This document shows, piece by piece, positions 1 through 8,523 of a stretch of DNA of 15,910 bases. Source of the stretch: CAZNRY01 sp964575675. Lineage in GTDB: Bacteria > Eisenbacteria > RBG-16-71-46 > CAIMUX01 > VGJL01. Location: contig CAZNRY010000095.1 in NCBI GenBank assembly GCA_964575675.1, forward strand, positions 1 through 15,910, given 5' to 3'. The stretch's first letter is position 1. Every line of letters starts with the position of its first letter. The notes below the pieces were generated by a model that searched no databases, was not told the origin of the DNA, and was given only the letters and a program-made list of their open reading frames with translations. The translations under genes were made by a program, and so were the position numbers.

Positions 1-1096
1 ACGATCGAGTCTTCTCATCCGCCAGGGGTTGTCCGTTCTGAAACCGCAATGTCTCGAGTCCGGGGACCCTCACCAGCAGGTGGGCCAGATCGTGGCATAC
101 CGCTTGGGCGGCCGGCAGGAAGGCGTCCCCCATCCCTTCCAACGCGGTCGCGGAGAAGCGATGGAGGTCGACCCACAACACGGCTGTCGCAAGCCGCGAC
201 TCGCTCAGTTCCAGAGCTGCCGCCCACTGCCCCTCGTCGAGCAGGGATTGGATCTCCTGAGGAAAGCCGGGCGGCTGCGGTGGCGGGATCTGAGTCTGGC
301 CGTCCGTGTTCGGCGGCGGCCCACTCAGGTGCATCCAGCACGACATCCGGAGAAGCCGGTATCCGAGAGGGTCAGACGGCTCGTTCGCGCGCAGATAATC
401 GGATACCTTCCGGGCAAGGTCTTTGATGTCGCCGATTGCGCGCGTCGCGTCTTCCTTGCTCTGGATCTGGGAGGGAATCGGGCCCACTCCGGAGGCCCCA
501 GCGGAGGCCGGCGTCGCGGTGGGCGAGGGCGCCGCCGCGGACCGTGCACTCGACTCTTCGAGCGTCCTCTGCAGATTCTGGAGCACCTGCCAGCCCGATT
601 CGAGTTTGCGTTCCAAGGCATTCGTGATTTCCGTGATCCGAGTCTGGCAGAGTCGCAGGGCCTCTCCCTCGTCTGGCCGCGGCGGTCGACCCTCGATCGC
701 CTTCGAACCGCGCTCGACAAGCCACTCGATCGCGGCAACCCGCCCGCGCACCCGCTTCAATTCGGGATAGAGCGAATCCCAGTACCCATCGACGAGATCT
801 CTCAGAACGGTGAGCCCTATGGCGAGACCGTCGTACGCATCCCGATGGAAAAGACCGACGCATAGATAGCAGGCGGGAAGCAGATCCTTGGATTTCTGCC
901 CCAGGAGGAGGACTGCTGCATCGATCACCTTCTTCCAGTCCGGCTGGAGGCCATCCGGCAGCTCCAGCTTCCGGATCTCGAACTGGAGAATCTCGAATTC
1001 TGGCTCGTCGCGTCCCGGATCTCCGGCCGGCGCATCCGGACGCACCGGTCGTGACCCCAACCCGAGAAGCTCGGTGGCCGGCGAGGTCTCGCTCAT
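1..1096 (-). CDS. tssA: TssA, T6SS baseplate/sheath cap protein (3' end off window)
   Basis: TssA binds the T6SS membrane complex and baseplate in the cytoplasm and primes or caps the growing tail sheath. The frame opens at ATG 1096 and stays open to the left edge, giving 365 codons with no stop, so the gene is cut by the window. The N-terminal ImpA_N-type domain covers roughly residues 30-150, with PDGLQPDWKKVIDAA at 47-61 and YWDSLYPELKRVRGRVAAIEW at about 105-125. A Ser/Ala/Pro/Thr-rich linker follows at about 181-210, then SKEDATRAIGDIKDLARKV and the family's typical PGLETLRFQNGQPLADEKTR at 345-364. More C-terminal sequence is expected beyond the edge. GGAAGGAG lies 7 nt before the ATG; an earlier ATG at 1102 stops after two codons. 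The gene is last of the minus-strand T6SS set seen here, about 100 nt after tagF. The family call is firm; the C-terminal subclass cannot be decided. Confidence 0.93.
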   Translation of the reverse strand, partial: MSETSPATELLGLGSRPVRPDAPAGDPGRDEPEFEILQFEIRKLELPDGLQPDWKKVIDAAVLLLGQKSKDLLPACYLCVGLFHRDAYDGLAIGLTVLRDLVDGYWDSLYPELKRVRGRVAAIEWLVERGSKAIEGRPPRPDEGEALRLCQTRITEITNALERKLESGWQVLQNLQRTLEESSARSAAAPSPTATPASAGASGVGPIPSQIQSKEDATRAIGDIKDLARKVSDYLRANEPSDPLGYRLLRMSCWMHLSGPPPNTDGQTQIPPPQPPGFPQEIQSLLDEGQWAAALELSESRLATAVLWVDLHRFSATALEGMGDAFLPAAQAVCHDLAHLLVRVPGLETLRFQNGQPLADEKTRS

Positions 1097-1196
1097 CTCA
1101 TGGCTCCTTCCTCATGCTGGCTCGAACAGGTCCCCTCCCCAATGGGCGGGGGCGATCCGGTCATCGACCCCCGTGAATGGGGGCCGGCGCGATTCC

Positions 1197-2168
1197 TCAA
1201 TTCAGATCCCGCCGGCCGATCGGAGCTACGATATCCAGCGCATCGATCAGTGGAAGCATCGGATCACCGAGGCGATCCAACGAATCCGGGGAGATGCCGG
1301 CGTCTCGGCGCGGCGCCCCGGACGACCCCTCCTCGACAGGGAAGAGACCGTCGCTCTCGAAACCGGCGTCGAGAAGATGGAGGAATCCAAGAGAATCGAC
1401 CGGACGGAAGTACACGTCGAGATACCCTTCGCCACCATCGTCCGCGAGAGTCCAGAAACATGTCGGCAGCGTACCCTTCGTACCGAACTTCCTCCGAATC
1501 AACCCCAACCAGAAGCAGGTGACGGCCCTCCCCTCGCCGCCGGACGCCGGGACGGGAAGCCGCAACCCGACGCTCCTGCCCTCCTTCGAGTGATTGCCGG
1601 GAGGGGGGAGGAGTGCGTGTAGATGCGCGGCGGTCCACGCGATCAACCCGGAACGATCGTGCTTCCCACGGATCAGACTCTGGATGGTCGTTGTCCCGAT
1701 CAGCGCTTTCAAGGGATCACCCGCATCGAGGACCGGTGCGCAATCTCTCAGGCCGTCGATCGCTCCGATCAAGGCGGCGATGTCTTCCCAACTGTGCGCT
1801 CCGATCCGAGCGGCTTCGGATAGGAACCGCTCGAAGAGGAGGGGCGCGCCATCCAGAATCCCCGCGGACACGGAAGCGCGCGCCTGGAAGAAGACGGCGA
1901 AGGGGAAGTTCCGTCCGCTCCGATCCTTTCCCGGTAGGAGCACGCCAATGATGGGGATCCGTGGGTCGGTCCACCAGAGGATGAAGAACGTAGGCCGAAT
2001 CTGTCGGAGGAGTCCGTCGGACCTGGTTCCGAATCTCTCCCTCGCTGAGCCGACCCCCTCCTGCAGCCAGCGTTCGAGCGCGAGTGCATCATGGTCGTGC
2101 AGATGGTGTCCGATGAAATCGGCGGCGACCGGGAGCTTGCCGAAGCAGCCTGGTACGAACGGCGTCAC
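1197..2168 (-). CDS. tagF: TagF (ImpM family), T6SS post-translational regulator
   Basis: TagF proteins hold the T6SS inactive post-translationally; in Pseudomonas and Agrobacterium they act through the FHA protein Fha/TagH. The 323-residue protein opens with the family signature GCFGKLPVAADFIGHHL (about residues 7-23), followed by ALERWLQEGV and the LLPGKDRSGRNFPFAVFF block near 77-94. The start is GTG: a TAA lies two codons upstream in frame, and the FGKLP motif sits at the very N-terminus, so no longer form is possible. No strong ribosome-binding site is seen, only a G-rich stretch. Pseudomonas TagF is about 230 residues, so this one carries roughly 90 extra, chiefly C-terminal, including LPTCFWTLADDG and FRPVDSLGFLHLLDAGF. 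It lies between tssM and tssA. No phosphatase motif (PppA-type fusion) is visible. Function is inferred from the family. Confidence 0.92.
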   Translation of the reverse strand: MTPFVPGCFGKLPVAADFIGHHLHDHDALALERWLQEGVGSARERFGTRSDGLLRQIRPTFFILWWTDPRIPIIGVLLPGKDRSGRNFPFAVFFQARASVSAGILDGAPLLFERFLSEAARIGAHSWEDIAALIGAIDGLRDCAPVLDAGDPLKALIGTTTIQSLIRGKHDRSGLIAWTAAHLHALLPPPGNHSKEGRSVGLRLPVPASGGEGRAVTCFWLGLIRRKFGTKGTLPTCFWTLADDGGEGYLDVYFRPVDSLGFLHLLDAGFESDGLFPVEEGSSGAPRRDAGISPDSLDRLGDPMLPLIDALDIVAPIGRRDLN

Positions 2169-2269
2169 GTTTTACGCGCCCCCACCCGGGCTCCGGCTCC
2201 CTGCCCCGCAGCTATGATGGAATGCGCCCATGCGCCTTGCCTTTCCACGTCCCGCGGGTAGAGTTCAAA

Positions 2270-5200
2270 TCAATCTCGCGAGGCCGTGATCGTCTCGGGG
2301 CAGCCGAAACGCAACAGGCCCTTTTCCAACGGATGAACCGAAGGAAGGCCAGTGGCCTGATAGCTGACCGAAAGGTCTCCCTTGTCGGTCCCGACCATCC
2401 AAGTGATCGTTGCCTCGCCGCCGGAGCCGGTGATCTTCGCCCGATCGAGGAGCCGGAAGAAACCCCATGGACCTTCCCCGATGAGAGCCGTCGCGGTCGC
2501 GGAGGATCGAAGGTTGAGATTCAGGCTCGCCCCGCCGGCCGGGTTCCCCCCCGGCCAGGAGAGTCGCGACGGCAGTGGAGGTCCCGACTTCTGCGTGATC
2601 GACTCCCCTCCGACGCTGAGGGTGGTCGCGAACCACGATACCCCGGGGGGCCGCGACGTGGGGGTGGAGGTCGTGAGGGTCAGCGAAAATGCGGCCTCTC
2701 CACCCGACGGGAAGAACGCCCTTCGAATCCGATACGCGGACCTGAGGCTGGCGCGGAGGCCCGGACTGAACGACACCTCTTCGTCCGGCAACTCGCTGCC
2801 GTCTTCCGCGAGCTTTCCGCTGAGCACCTTCTCATAGAATTTCCAGAAGGTCCCTCCTGGGCCGAAGAACGCTTCGAAGTCGCTCAATGCTACCTCGTCG
2901 CCCGCCCCGGCGCTGATGGGGTACTTGCCCGCTAGGTTCTGCTGATACTCGCGGTAAACAGCGCTCCACTCCGATTGGATCCCCGAGGCGATTCCCGCCA
3001 CCTTTTTCTGTGTGAACTTCTTGGTGATCGCCTGGCTGGGGAGCGTTAGAAGTCTCTCCATCTCCGAACCGACGGGATCGTTCGACATGCGGGTCGCGAC
3101 CCAGCTCTGCAGATCTCCGACCTCCTGCGCCTCACTCGGATCGTCCGACTTCGCGATGTCGGCGTAGGCCTCCTTCAGAGCGCTCACTGTCTCCAGGTAT
3201 TCCGCCGCAGCGGGCTTCTGCGGGTCGATTCTCCCCTTCAATCTCTGATACAGATTCCCCTTTCCCGGGGGGTGGAAGAACTCATGGACCACCTGGAACT
3301 CATCGACGATTGGTGAGAGTCCCGACTCAGCCTTTTCCGCGAAGCGGGTGCTCTCATCGACCCCCCGAAGGAGCTTCAGAACGGGAGAGTTCTCCGAGGC
3401 GGACCTCTCCACGAAATCGCGCGTCTGCTTGTCGCTCATCCCCGGATCGACTCCGGTCCCGCCCAGGAATCGAAGCCAATGCTCGTTGAACTCATCGGCG
3501 TATCGGGAGAGCAGGCGATCGTGCATGGCGGGAGGATCCCCGTCCCAGGCGTCCTTCAACGCCCAATCATCACTCGCACCTCCGACCCAAGCGAGGTACT
3601 CGCCTACGGGACCCTTCCACCCTTCCAAGGTGAACGCACCCGGAACCTCACCGGAATTCGACAGACCGAACCCTTCCCCCACGAAGGAGGAGAGTGTGAT
3701 CGAAGGAACGTCCGACCCGGCCGCCATCAGTCCGGGATAGAGACCCTCTTCCGACCAGTCCATCCGGAGCTTCTTCTTCGCCGTCTCATCGATCCCGCGA
3801 TCGACGCGCAGGGGAGGAAACAGCTCCGCCAAGACGTCGGGATATCGACTTGCGTACTCGAGCTGGCCCTGCAGGAGAACCTGATACTCGGCCGGATCAC
3901 CCGTGCCGCGCACGTACGCCCAGTAGTCGGTCAGCGCCGACGCTGCTTGTTTCGCATCCTCCGGGAGCCGCAGACGCGCCGCCGGATCCTGCAGCAAGCG
4001 CCACGTGCGATACCAGAAGTAGTAGCGGCGGTAGTCGACCGTCGATCCGATGCTCTCGGTCCGTAATTTCTGGGCGAGGAATGGAAGCGCCGGGATCATC
4101 TCACCGTGGTGAAGGGTGGTGAAATGGGCGCGCCGGGCTTCCGCAGCTGCCGACTCACCCTGGTAGGTGCCCAGAAAAAGCGCTTTGACGGCCGCGCGGT
4201 GCCGGCCATCCATCGTCTCGAGCTTGCCGCGCAGCCGGTCGAGGAGGCGCAGGTCTTCCACGTGGAGGACGTCTCCTCCCGAATGGAGCGAGGCCGCGGC
4301 GCGCCCGCAGAGTGAGCGCGCCTCAACAACCAAGGCACGGTTCGTCGCATACAGGGTCCCGAGGAGCACCAGGAAGAGGGCGAGGATCACGCTCCCGGCA
4401 ATGAACGACTTGACCCGCAGGGCCCGCCGGCGTCTCTCTCCTTCCGCGGAGGGACCGGCGATGTTCCGATCCGGGAAGGCGATCTTCGAGAACACGTCCT
4501 CGATGAAGTAGCTCTTGGTCTGCGACGGCTCGACGATCATGCCTCCGGAGCCGCCCTCGATCCCGAACCCCTTCAGCATCGCGTTCAATACCTGATCGAT
4601 CGGGCGTCCTTCCTGGGTTCCGCTCGTGAAGTAGAAGCCGCGGAAAATCGGGACCTCCTGGTAGGGATTCGGACGGAAGAGCATCTCCATGAACTTCGAC
4701 AACCGCGTCCGCATCGCCTGGAACTGGAGCGGAAAGAACAGGACTTCCGGGCGCGTCTCCACGTCGGTCACCTGCGCCAAGCGAGAGATCTTCGCCTGGC
4801 TCACCGCATCCGTCAATCGATCGACCTCTTCCTCGAAGATCAGATCAGCCGCCTGCTTGGTCGTCCGATCGCGGGCGACCGTCGCGCCCCAGGCCTGCGC
4901 CCGTTCGGCCTTCGAAAGGGAACCAAAGAACTCCACGAAACCGCGAATCAGGTCGCACTTCGTGAATACCACGTAGACGGGGAAGGTGATGCCCAACTGT
5001 TTGATCAACTCATCCACCCGGCTGCGGATCTTCAGGGCGTGATTCTCGAGTTCCTCGTCCGAGCCGCCGATCAGATCCTGGACGGAGACACCGACGATCA
5101 ACCCGTTGATCGGCTTGCGACCCCTGTGCTTCCGGAGCAAGTCCAGGAAGGAGAGCCATTCCTGCGTGTCGTCCGCCTCGAAGGGTAGAACGTACCGCCC

Positions 5201-5746
5201 CGCCGTATCGAGGATCACTGCCTCGTCAGAGAACCACCAATCGCAATTGCGCGTTCCACCGACGCCCTTGACGGACGACCGGCTCCTGGCCGGGTCGAGA
5301 TACGGATAGTTGAGACCGGAGTTCTGCAGAAGGGTCGTCTTCCCAGCGGCCGGGGGGCCGATGATCATGTACCACGGAAGAACGTAGAGGGAACTCGCCC
5401 CCTTCTTCCCTTTGCCGACCCGGGAGGTCTTGAGTGCCGCGATCGCTTCGAGGAGTTGGTTCCGAATCTGCTCGACGTCCTTCTCTCTCCCCGGCCGGCT
5501 GGTCGCGATTTGCTTCTGAGCCTGGGCCTCGATCGATTTCTCCAGTGCCTCGCCCTTCCGGGCGGCGGTGAGCCGCAGGATCCAGAGGACCAGTAGCCAG
5601 ATGACCACGATCGCGAAAACGATCGCGATCACCATGAGCCTCGGAGCACGGAGCTTGTAGCCCACCCAGACGGCCAGGAACCCGAGTCCCCCCGCGCTCA
5701 TCGTCACGAGCGGAACCGGACTCAGAAGCCTCAGTAGTCCTTTCAT
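2270..5746 (-). CDS. tssM: TssM (IcmF family), T6SS inner-membrane core component with Walker motifs
   Basis: TssM spans the inner membrane and periplasm, linking TssL inside to the outer-membrane lipoprotein TssJ and forming the channel for the contractile tail. The 1158 residues fit the family range. Membrane segments lie at about 11-30 and 37-58, with a third at about 447-467 (SFIAGSVILALFLVLLGTLY). Between them is the cytoplasmic NTPase-like domain: Walker A GPPAAGKT at 130-137, GVGGTRNCDWWF at 161-172, ILDTAGRY with Asp180, and FTKCD ending at Asp265. All nucleotide-binding motifs look intact, unlike in some TssM proteins. The rest is the periplasmic IcmF-related region, ending in the family's GPWGFFRLLDRAKI block and a terminal FGCPETI. 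ATG 5746 has AGGGGAG just upstream and starts 12 nt after the tssL stop, so the two are surely co-transcribed. Confidence 0.97.
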   Translation of the reverse strand: MKGLLRLLSPVPLVTMSAGGLGFLAVWVGYKLRAPRLMVIAIVFAIVVIWLLVLWILRLTAARKGEALEKSIEAQAQKQIATSRPGREKDVEQIRNQLLEAIAALKTSRVGKGKKGASSLYVLPWYMIIGPPAAGKTTLLQNSGLNYPYLDPARSRSSVKGVGGTRNCDWWFSDEAVILDTAGRYVLPFEADDTQEWLSFLDLLRKHRGRKPINGLIVGVSVQDLIGGSDEELENHALKIRSRVDELIKQLGITFPVYVVFTKCDLIRGFVEFFGSLSKAERAQAWGATVARDRTTKQAADLIFEEEVDRLTDAVSQAKISRLAQVTDVETRPEVLFFPLQFQAMRTRLSKFMEMLFRPNPYQEVPIFRGFYFTSGTQEGRPIDQVLNAMLKGFGIEGGSGGMIVEPSQTKSYFIEDVFSKIAFPDRNIAGPSAEGERRRRALRVKSFIAGSVILALFLVLLGTLYATNRALVVEARSLCGRAAASLHSGGDVLHVEDLRLLDRLRGKLETMDGRHRAAVKALFLGTYQGESAAAEARRAHFTTLHHGEMIPALPFLAQKLRTESIGSTVDYRRYYFWYRTWRLLQDPAARLRLPEDAKQAASALTDYWAYVRGTGDPAEYQVLLQGQLEYASRYPDVLAELFPPLRVDRGIDETAKKKLRMDWSEEGLYPGLMAAGSDVPSITLSSFVGEGFGLSNSGEVPGAFTLEGWKGPVGEYLAWVGGASDDWALKDAWDGDPPAMHDRLLSRYADEFNEHWLRFLGGTGVDPGMSDKQTRDFVERSASENSPVLKLLRGVDESTRFAEKAESGLSPIVDEFQVVHEFFHPPGKGNLYQRLKGRIDPQKPAAAEYLETVSALKEAYADIAKSDDPSEAQEVGDLQSWVATRMSNDPVGSEMERLLTLPSQAITKKFTQKKVAGIASGIQSEWSAVYREYQQNLAGKYPISAGAGDEVALSDFEAFFGPGGTFWKFYEKVLSGKLAEDGSELPDEEVSFSPGLRASLRSAYRIRRAFFPSGGEAAFSLTLTTSTPTSRPPGVSWFATTLSVGGESITQKSGPPLPSRLSWPGGNPAGGASLNLNLRSSATATALIGEGPWGFFRLLDRAKITGSGGEATITWMVGTDKGDLSVSYQATGLPSVHPLEKGLLRFGCPETITASRD

Positions 5747-5758
5747 TGACTCCCCTGC

Positions 5759-6559
5759 CTACCGGGTCGCGGCCCTGGCGAGACCCTCTTGAATGGTACG
5801 AGCGGCCTCGCTGGAATCGTGACCGGAGACGGCTCCAAAGATCAGCAACATAAGCAGGACGATACCGACCACCCCCGCCACGGTCGCCCAGACCGGCACG
5901 CCCTCCCCGACCACCTCCGGGAAATCGTCCGGTCGATGCCAGGACGGCGAGAGATTTTCCATCTTCCACTCCGAGCCGTGCATGAGCTCGGAGGCGAGGG
6001 TCTTGATCAAGCCCTCTAGCTTTTCCCGGCCGAGGAGTTTGTAACGCCCTTCGAATCCCATGATGAGGGCGGCATAGTAGACCTCGAGCACGGGCCGGTT
6101 CTCCCCGGGGTTCTGCCGCAGATGATCCAGGTCCGTGTAGAACCTCTCGCCGGCCACGTTCATCTTGAAGAGTTCGCGCTGTAGCGGGTTGGCGATCCAT
6201 GCGGACTTGCCCGGCCACTGAGAACTCAGGATCGCCTCATCGATCAAGGCTACAAGGGCGAAGCGCGCCCCCTCGACATGTGGGCTCGAGTATCCGGTCC
6301 TGCGGGCTTCGCTCTCGACCCGATCCAGCAGCTGGAGGATCTTCCGGCGCATCTCGGCGGGTTCACCCACATCGGTCGCCATGCGGAGGTTGTATGCGAG
6401 GGAGAAGAGGTCGGAGCAGATCTCGACCAAGCTGGCCGTTCTCGATGAACCACGGGGAATGGGTCCTCCGGTTCCCGGTCCGGAAGTGGAGGGCGCCCCC
6501 GGAGATTCGGGGCGAGATCGCGTCTTCCCACCGAGCTTGATTCCGAGGAACGAACTCAT
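5759..6559 (-). CDS. tssL: TssL (DotU/IcmH family), T6SS inner-membrane protein
   Basis: TssL is a tail-anchored inner-membrane protein that binds TssM and contacts the TssK/baseplate side. The 266-residue form starts at MSSFLGIKLGGK. Its ATG (6559-6557) overlaps the tssK stop TGA (6558-6556) as ATGA, which points to translational coupling; a frame extension of 30 codons upstream lies inside tssK and is not needed. A disordered Ser/Pro/Gly-rich N-terminus is followed by the DotU helical domain with LVEICSDLFSLAYNLRMA, FALVALIDEAILSSQWPG and LEVYYAALIMGFEGRYKLLG. One hydrophobic segment (VPVWATVAGVVGIVLLMLLI) lies near residues 220-241, followed by a short polar periplasmic tail of about 25 residues. 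There is no OmpA- or SPOR-type peptidoglycan-binding extension, so anchoring to the wall must come from another protein if it occurs. Confidence 0.95.
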   Translation of the reverse strand: MSSFLGIKLGGKTRSRPESPGAPSTSGPGTGGPIPRGSSRTASLVEICSDLFSLAYNLRMATDVGEPAEMRRKILQLLDRVESEARRTGYSSPHVEGARFALVALIDEAILSSQWPGKSAWIANPLQRELFKMNVAGERFYTDLDHLRQNPGENRPVLEVYYAALIMGFEGRYKLLGREKLEGLIKTLASELMHGSEWKMENLSPSWHRPDDFPEVVGEGVPVWATVAGVVGIVLLMLLIFGAVSGHDSSEAARTIQEGLARAATR

Positions 6560-7908
6560 TCGCGCACCGCCACCAGCTCGAGGAGGATGCCCGGGTATTC
6601 CGGCGGCGCGTAAATCGCGATGTTCCTGGATCCTGCGATCCCATCCCAAATCTCTCCCGACCTCTCGACCTGGAAGTAGACATATCCGGCCTGGGTCGGG
6701 ACGGCCGGAGGCAACGTCTGCGCCAGGCGGAGGCCGATCCCCTTCAGGGCATGGGCGACGAGGAAGTCCAGCTTGTCGGGCGAAGCCATCTTCGCGATCT
6801 CGGGGAATGCGGCCTGCAGCTCGGAGCCCGGCACGTTTGCATAGACGCCGAGGTACCAGACCATCGCCGGGTCCAGAAGGCGATCATCCTGGATTTTCCC
6901 GACATGGACCACCTCGTCTCGCCGCGTGAGCGGGATCCGAGTGTAATGACGGGGGAGCACCGTCTCGAGCAGGCGCGGAATCCGTGTTGCGAGATCCAGG
7001 AATGCCGCCTCGAGTCGATCATGCTCGTATGGTGGGATGTCGCGGACCTGCAGGTCGCTCAGCGTCGTGAGCTCTCCGGCAAGCCGTGCGAGGGTCAGGT
7101 AGGCGTCCTCCGGGTGGTTGACGGCTCCCCGGAGGTGGTGGGAGAGGAGGGGAATGTAGCCGTTGACGACCCCCAGCAGCCAGAAACCCGCAGTATCGTC
7201 CCGTCCGAACTCGGCGACCCCTTTGCCGCTCATCCGTCGCCGATCTCCCAGCTCGGTTGATTTCGCCACCAGGATTTCGAGCAGGCGTCGGAGGATGCGC
7301 AGGATCGTCCCGGAGGCGCCGATCCCGATGCAGGGAGGAATGTAGTCCGCACGGTAGGCGTATCCGCCTTCCGGTTTTCTCACGATCTCGGCAATCGGAA
7401 TCGCCTCGTGGTCGCCCAGATTCTCGTCCTTGAAAAGAATCCTCAGATTGGGCTGCGCGATACGAACTTCCCTCTCCCCCTCGCCCGTCGTCTCGTTCGA
7501 GACCCGCGTCGAGGCCTCACGATACCGGGCCTCGGATTTGCCGTCCGCCGCAGGCGGGGCAAGTTGCGCCTGTCCGGGCCGATGAACCCGCAGGCCGAGG
7601 TAGACCGGGACGGAGTTCTCGTTCAGGGGGAAGTGCCCATCGATGGTCCGGCCGAGCGGCAGTTCATCCCTGTCGGGAATCGAGAATGGGTTCCCGCCGG
7701 ACAGCACGCCGACCGCCCGATGAACGAGAACCTGCCCGTTGTGGATGGCATCCTCGTCCATCTCCAGCCGGACGAGCCCGTACCCAAGAGGTCTCGCTGT
7801 CTGGAAGAGCTCGTTGCTCCGGTCCTCATGATATCGGTCCTGTTGCTGCAGATGCTCGGGGCTCAAGAGAAGCCCCTCGCTCCAAACGACCCTTGTTCGC
7901 TTGTTCAT
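6556..7908 (-). CDS. tssK: TssK, T6SS baseplate protein docking on the membrane complex
   Basis: TssK is a cytoplasmic trimer that ties the TssEFG baseplate to the cytoplasmic parts of TssL and TssM. At 450 residues it has the normal family length. The N-terminal signature is complete: VVWSEGLLLSPEHLQQQDRY at residues 7-26, with the conserved Trp9, Glu11, Gly12, Pro17, His19 and Gln21-23. LGYGLVRLEMDEDAIHNGQV follows, then the long middle region and a C-terminal beta-rich head ending in PGILLELVAV. The start ATG at 7908 has GGGAAAGGG about 4 nt upstream and follows the tssJ stop by 15 nt. The stop overlaps the tssL start. No truncation or frameshift is seen. Confidence 0.97.
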   Translation of the reverse strand: MNKRTRVVWSEGLLLSPEHLQQQDRYHEDRSNELFQTARPLGYGLVRLEMDEDAIHNGQVLVHRAVGVLSGGNPFSIPDRDELPLGRTIDGHFPLNENSVPVYLGLRVHRPGQAQLAPPAADGKSEARYREASTRVSNETTGEGEREVRIAQPNLRILFKDENLGDHEAIPIAEIVRKPEGGYAYRADYIPPCIGIGASGTILRILRRLLEILVAKSTELGDRRRMSGKGVAEFGRDDTAGFWLLGVVNGYIPLLSHHLRGAVNHPEDAYLTLARLAGELTTLSDLQVRDIPPYEHDRLEAAFLDLATRIPRLLETVLPRHYTRIPLTRRDEVVHVGKIQDDRLLDPAMVWYLGVYANVPGSELQAAFPEIAKMASPDKLDFLVAHALKGIGLRLAQTLPPAVPTQAGYVYFQVERSGEIWDGIAGSRNIAIYAPPEYPGILLELVAVRE

Positions 7909-7923
7909 TCGCCCTTTCCCGAC

Positions 7924-8445
7924 CTAGCGTCTCGCCGCGCGGGCCTCTTGAATACAGAACTCGTCGAAGGTCAGCTTAACGGAGTCCTTCAATTCCCCTG
8001 TCGGACGGATCCATCGCCAGCAGCTACCATCCGGTTTGCAGAAATTCGCCGCTACGGCCAGGTATCGCGTGTTCGCCTTTCTCAGCACGGAGACCGTGGT
8101 CTTTGTGCCAGGGTCGAGCACCACTTCCTGCTGGTCGATCAGCTCGTCGCCCAGCTCATCCGCCTCATGATCCCAAAGCTGGGTCAGGCTTACCCCGGTC
8201 AGGGCGCCATCGCTCTTGAGCTGGAGGATCCGGACACTGAGCGCATTCCCTGCTTCTTCGCCACACGAGTTGAGCCGCTCGATCCCGGTGAAGGTGAAGT
8301 GCACCTCCTTGCCGTCTCCTTCGGGCGCCGTCTTGCCCCCGCGTCCGAAGAGCCCGCAACCCGCACAGAATGCGACGAGAATAATCAGTAGCAAGAGACC
8401 AAAGTTACACCGCCACGATTCAAAGCGAACCATCCCTCGAGACAT
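7924..8445 (-). CDS. tssJ: TssJ, T6SS outer-membrane lipoprotein
   Basis: TssJ is an outer-membrane lipoprotein whose periplasmic beta-sandwich binds the C-terminal part of TssM. The 173-residue precursor has a hydrophobic signal segment at about 14-29 (FGLLLLIILVAFCAG), with Cys30 the likely lipidated residue. The site reads FCAGC, so position -3 is Cys rather than the usual Leu/Val/Ile. The mature part shows the family pattern: an early VHFTFTGIERLN, then ALSVRILQLKSDGAL, a DLGDEL-like acidic stretch (ELGDELIDQQEVVLDPG) and YLAVAANFCKPDG before the end. ATG 8445 has a GAGGGGGGGAGC ribosome-binding site directly upstream. Position between the TagH-like gene and tssK is classical for tssJ. 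Fast-evolving family, so the call uses sequence pattern plus context. Confidence 0.9.
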   Translation of the reverse strand: MSRGMVRFESWRCNFGLLLLIILVAFCAGCGLFGRGGKTAPEGDGKEVHFTFTGIERLNSCGEEAGNALSVRILQLKSDGALTGVSLTQLWDHEADELGDELIDQQEVVLDPGTKTTVSVLRKANTRYLAVAANFCKPDGSCWRWIRPTGELKDSVKLTFDEFCIQEARAARR

Positions 8446-8465
8446 GCTCCCCCCCTCGCTGGATA

Positions 8466-8487
8466 GCCGGCCGTACGTGAGGTCGGC
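8466..8487. repeat. Short inverted repeat between tagH-like gene and tssJ
   Basis: GCCGGCC (8466-8472) can pair with GGTCGGC (8481-8487) around an 8-nt loop, with one wobble or mismatch depending on the strand. It lies just upstream of the tssJ ribosome-binding site in the 78-nt gap. There is no following T tract, so a plain intrinsic terminator is unlikely; it may tune tssJ expression or mRNA stability. Confidence 0.3.
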
Positions 8488-8523
8488 CGCACAATCCGTG
8501 TCTTCGTTCCGGTGCTTCGATCC

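Noticed and set aside
29..865. Plus-strand open frame of 278 codons at the left edge
   Set aside because: It is antisense to the tssA frame, which runs unbroken to the window edge with clear TssA motifs.
1168..1183. CCCCC/GGGGG inverted repeat between tagF and tssA
   Set aside because: Only a 5-bp stem with no T tract; expected by chance in G/C-rich spacer sequence.
2169..2269. Possible small gene or terminator in the tssM-tagF gap
   Set aside because: No frame with a ribosome-binding site and no stem followed by a T tract was found in the 101 nt.
2251..2290. TTCAAAT motif resembling a tRNA T-loop near the tssM stop
   Set aside because: No matching T-arm stem, anticodon arm or acceptor stem can be formed around it.
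5226..6218. Minus-strand open frame of 330 codons across the tssL-tssM junction
   Set aside because: Frame-shifted echo of TssL and TssM; the real frames carry the family motifs.
7408..8391. Plus-strand open frame of 327 codons opposite tssK and tssJ
   Set aside because: Antisense to two recognised T6SS genes; no domain or ribosome-binding site of note.
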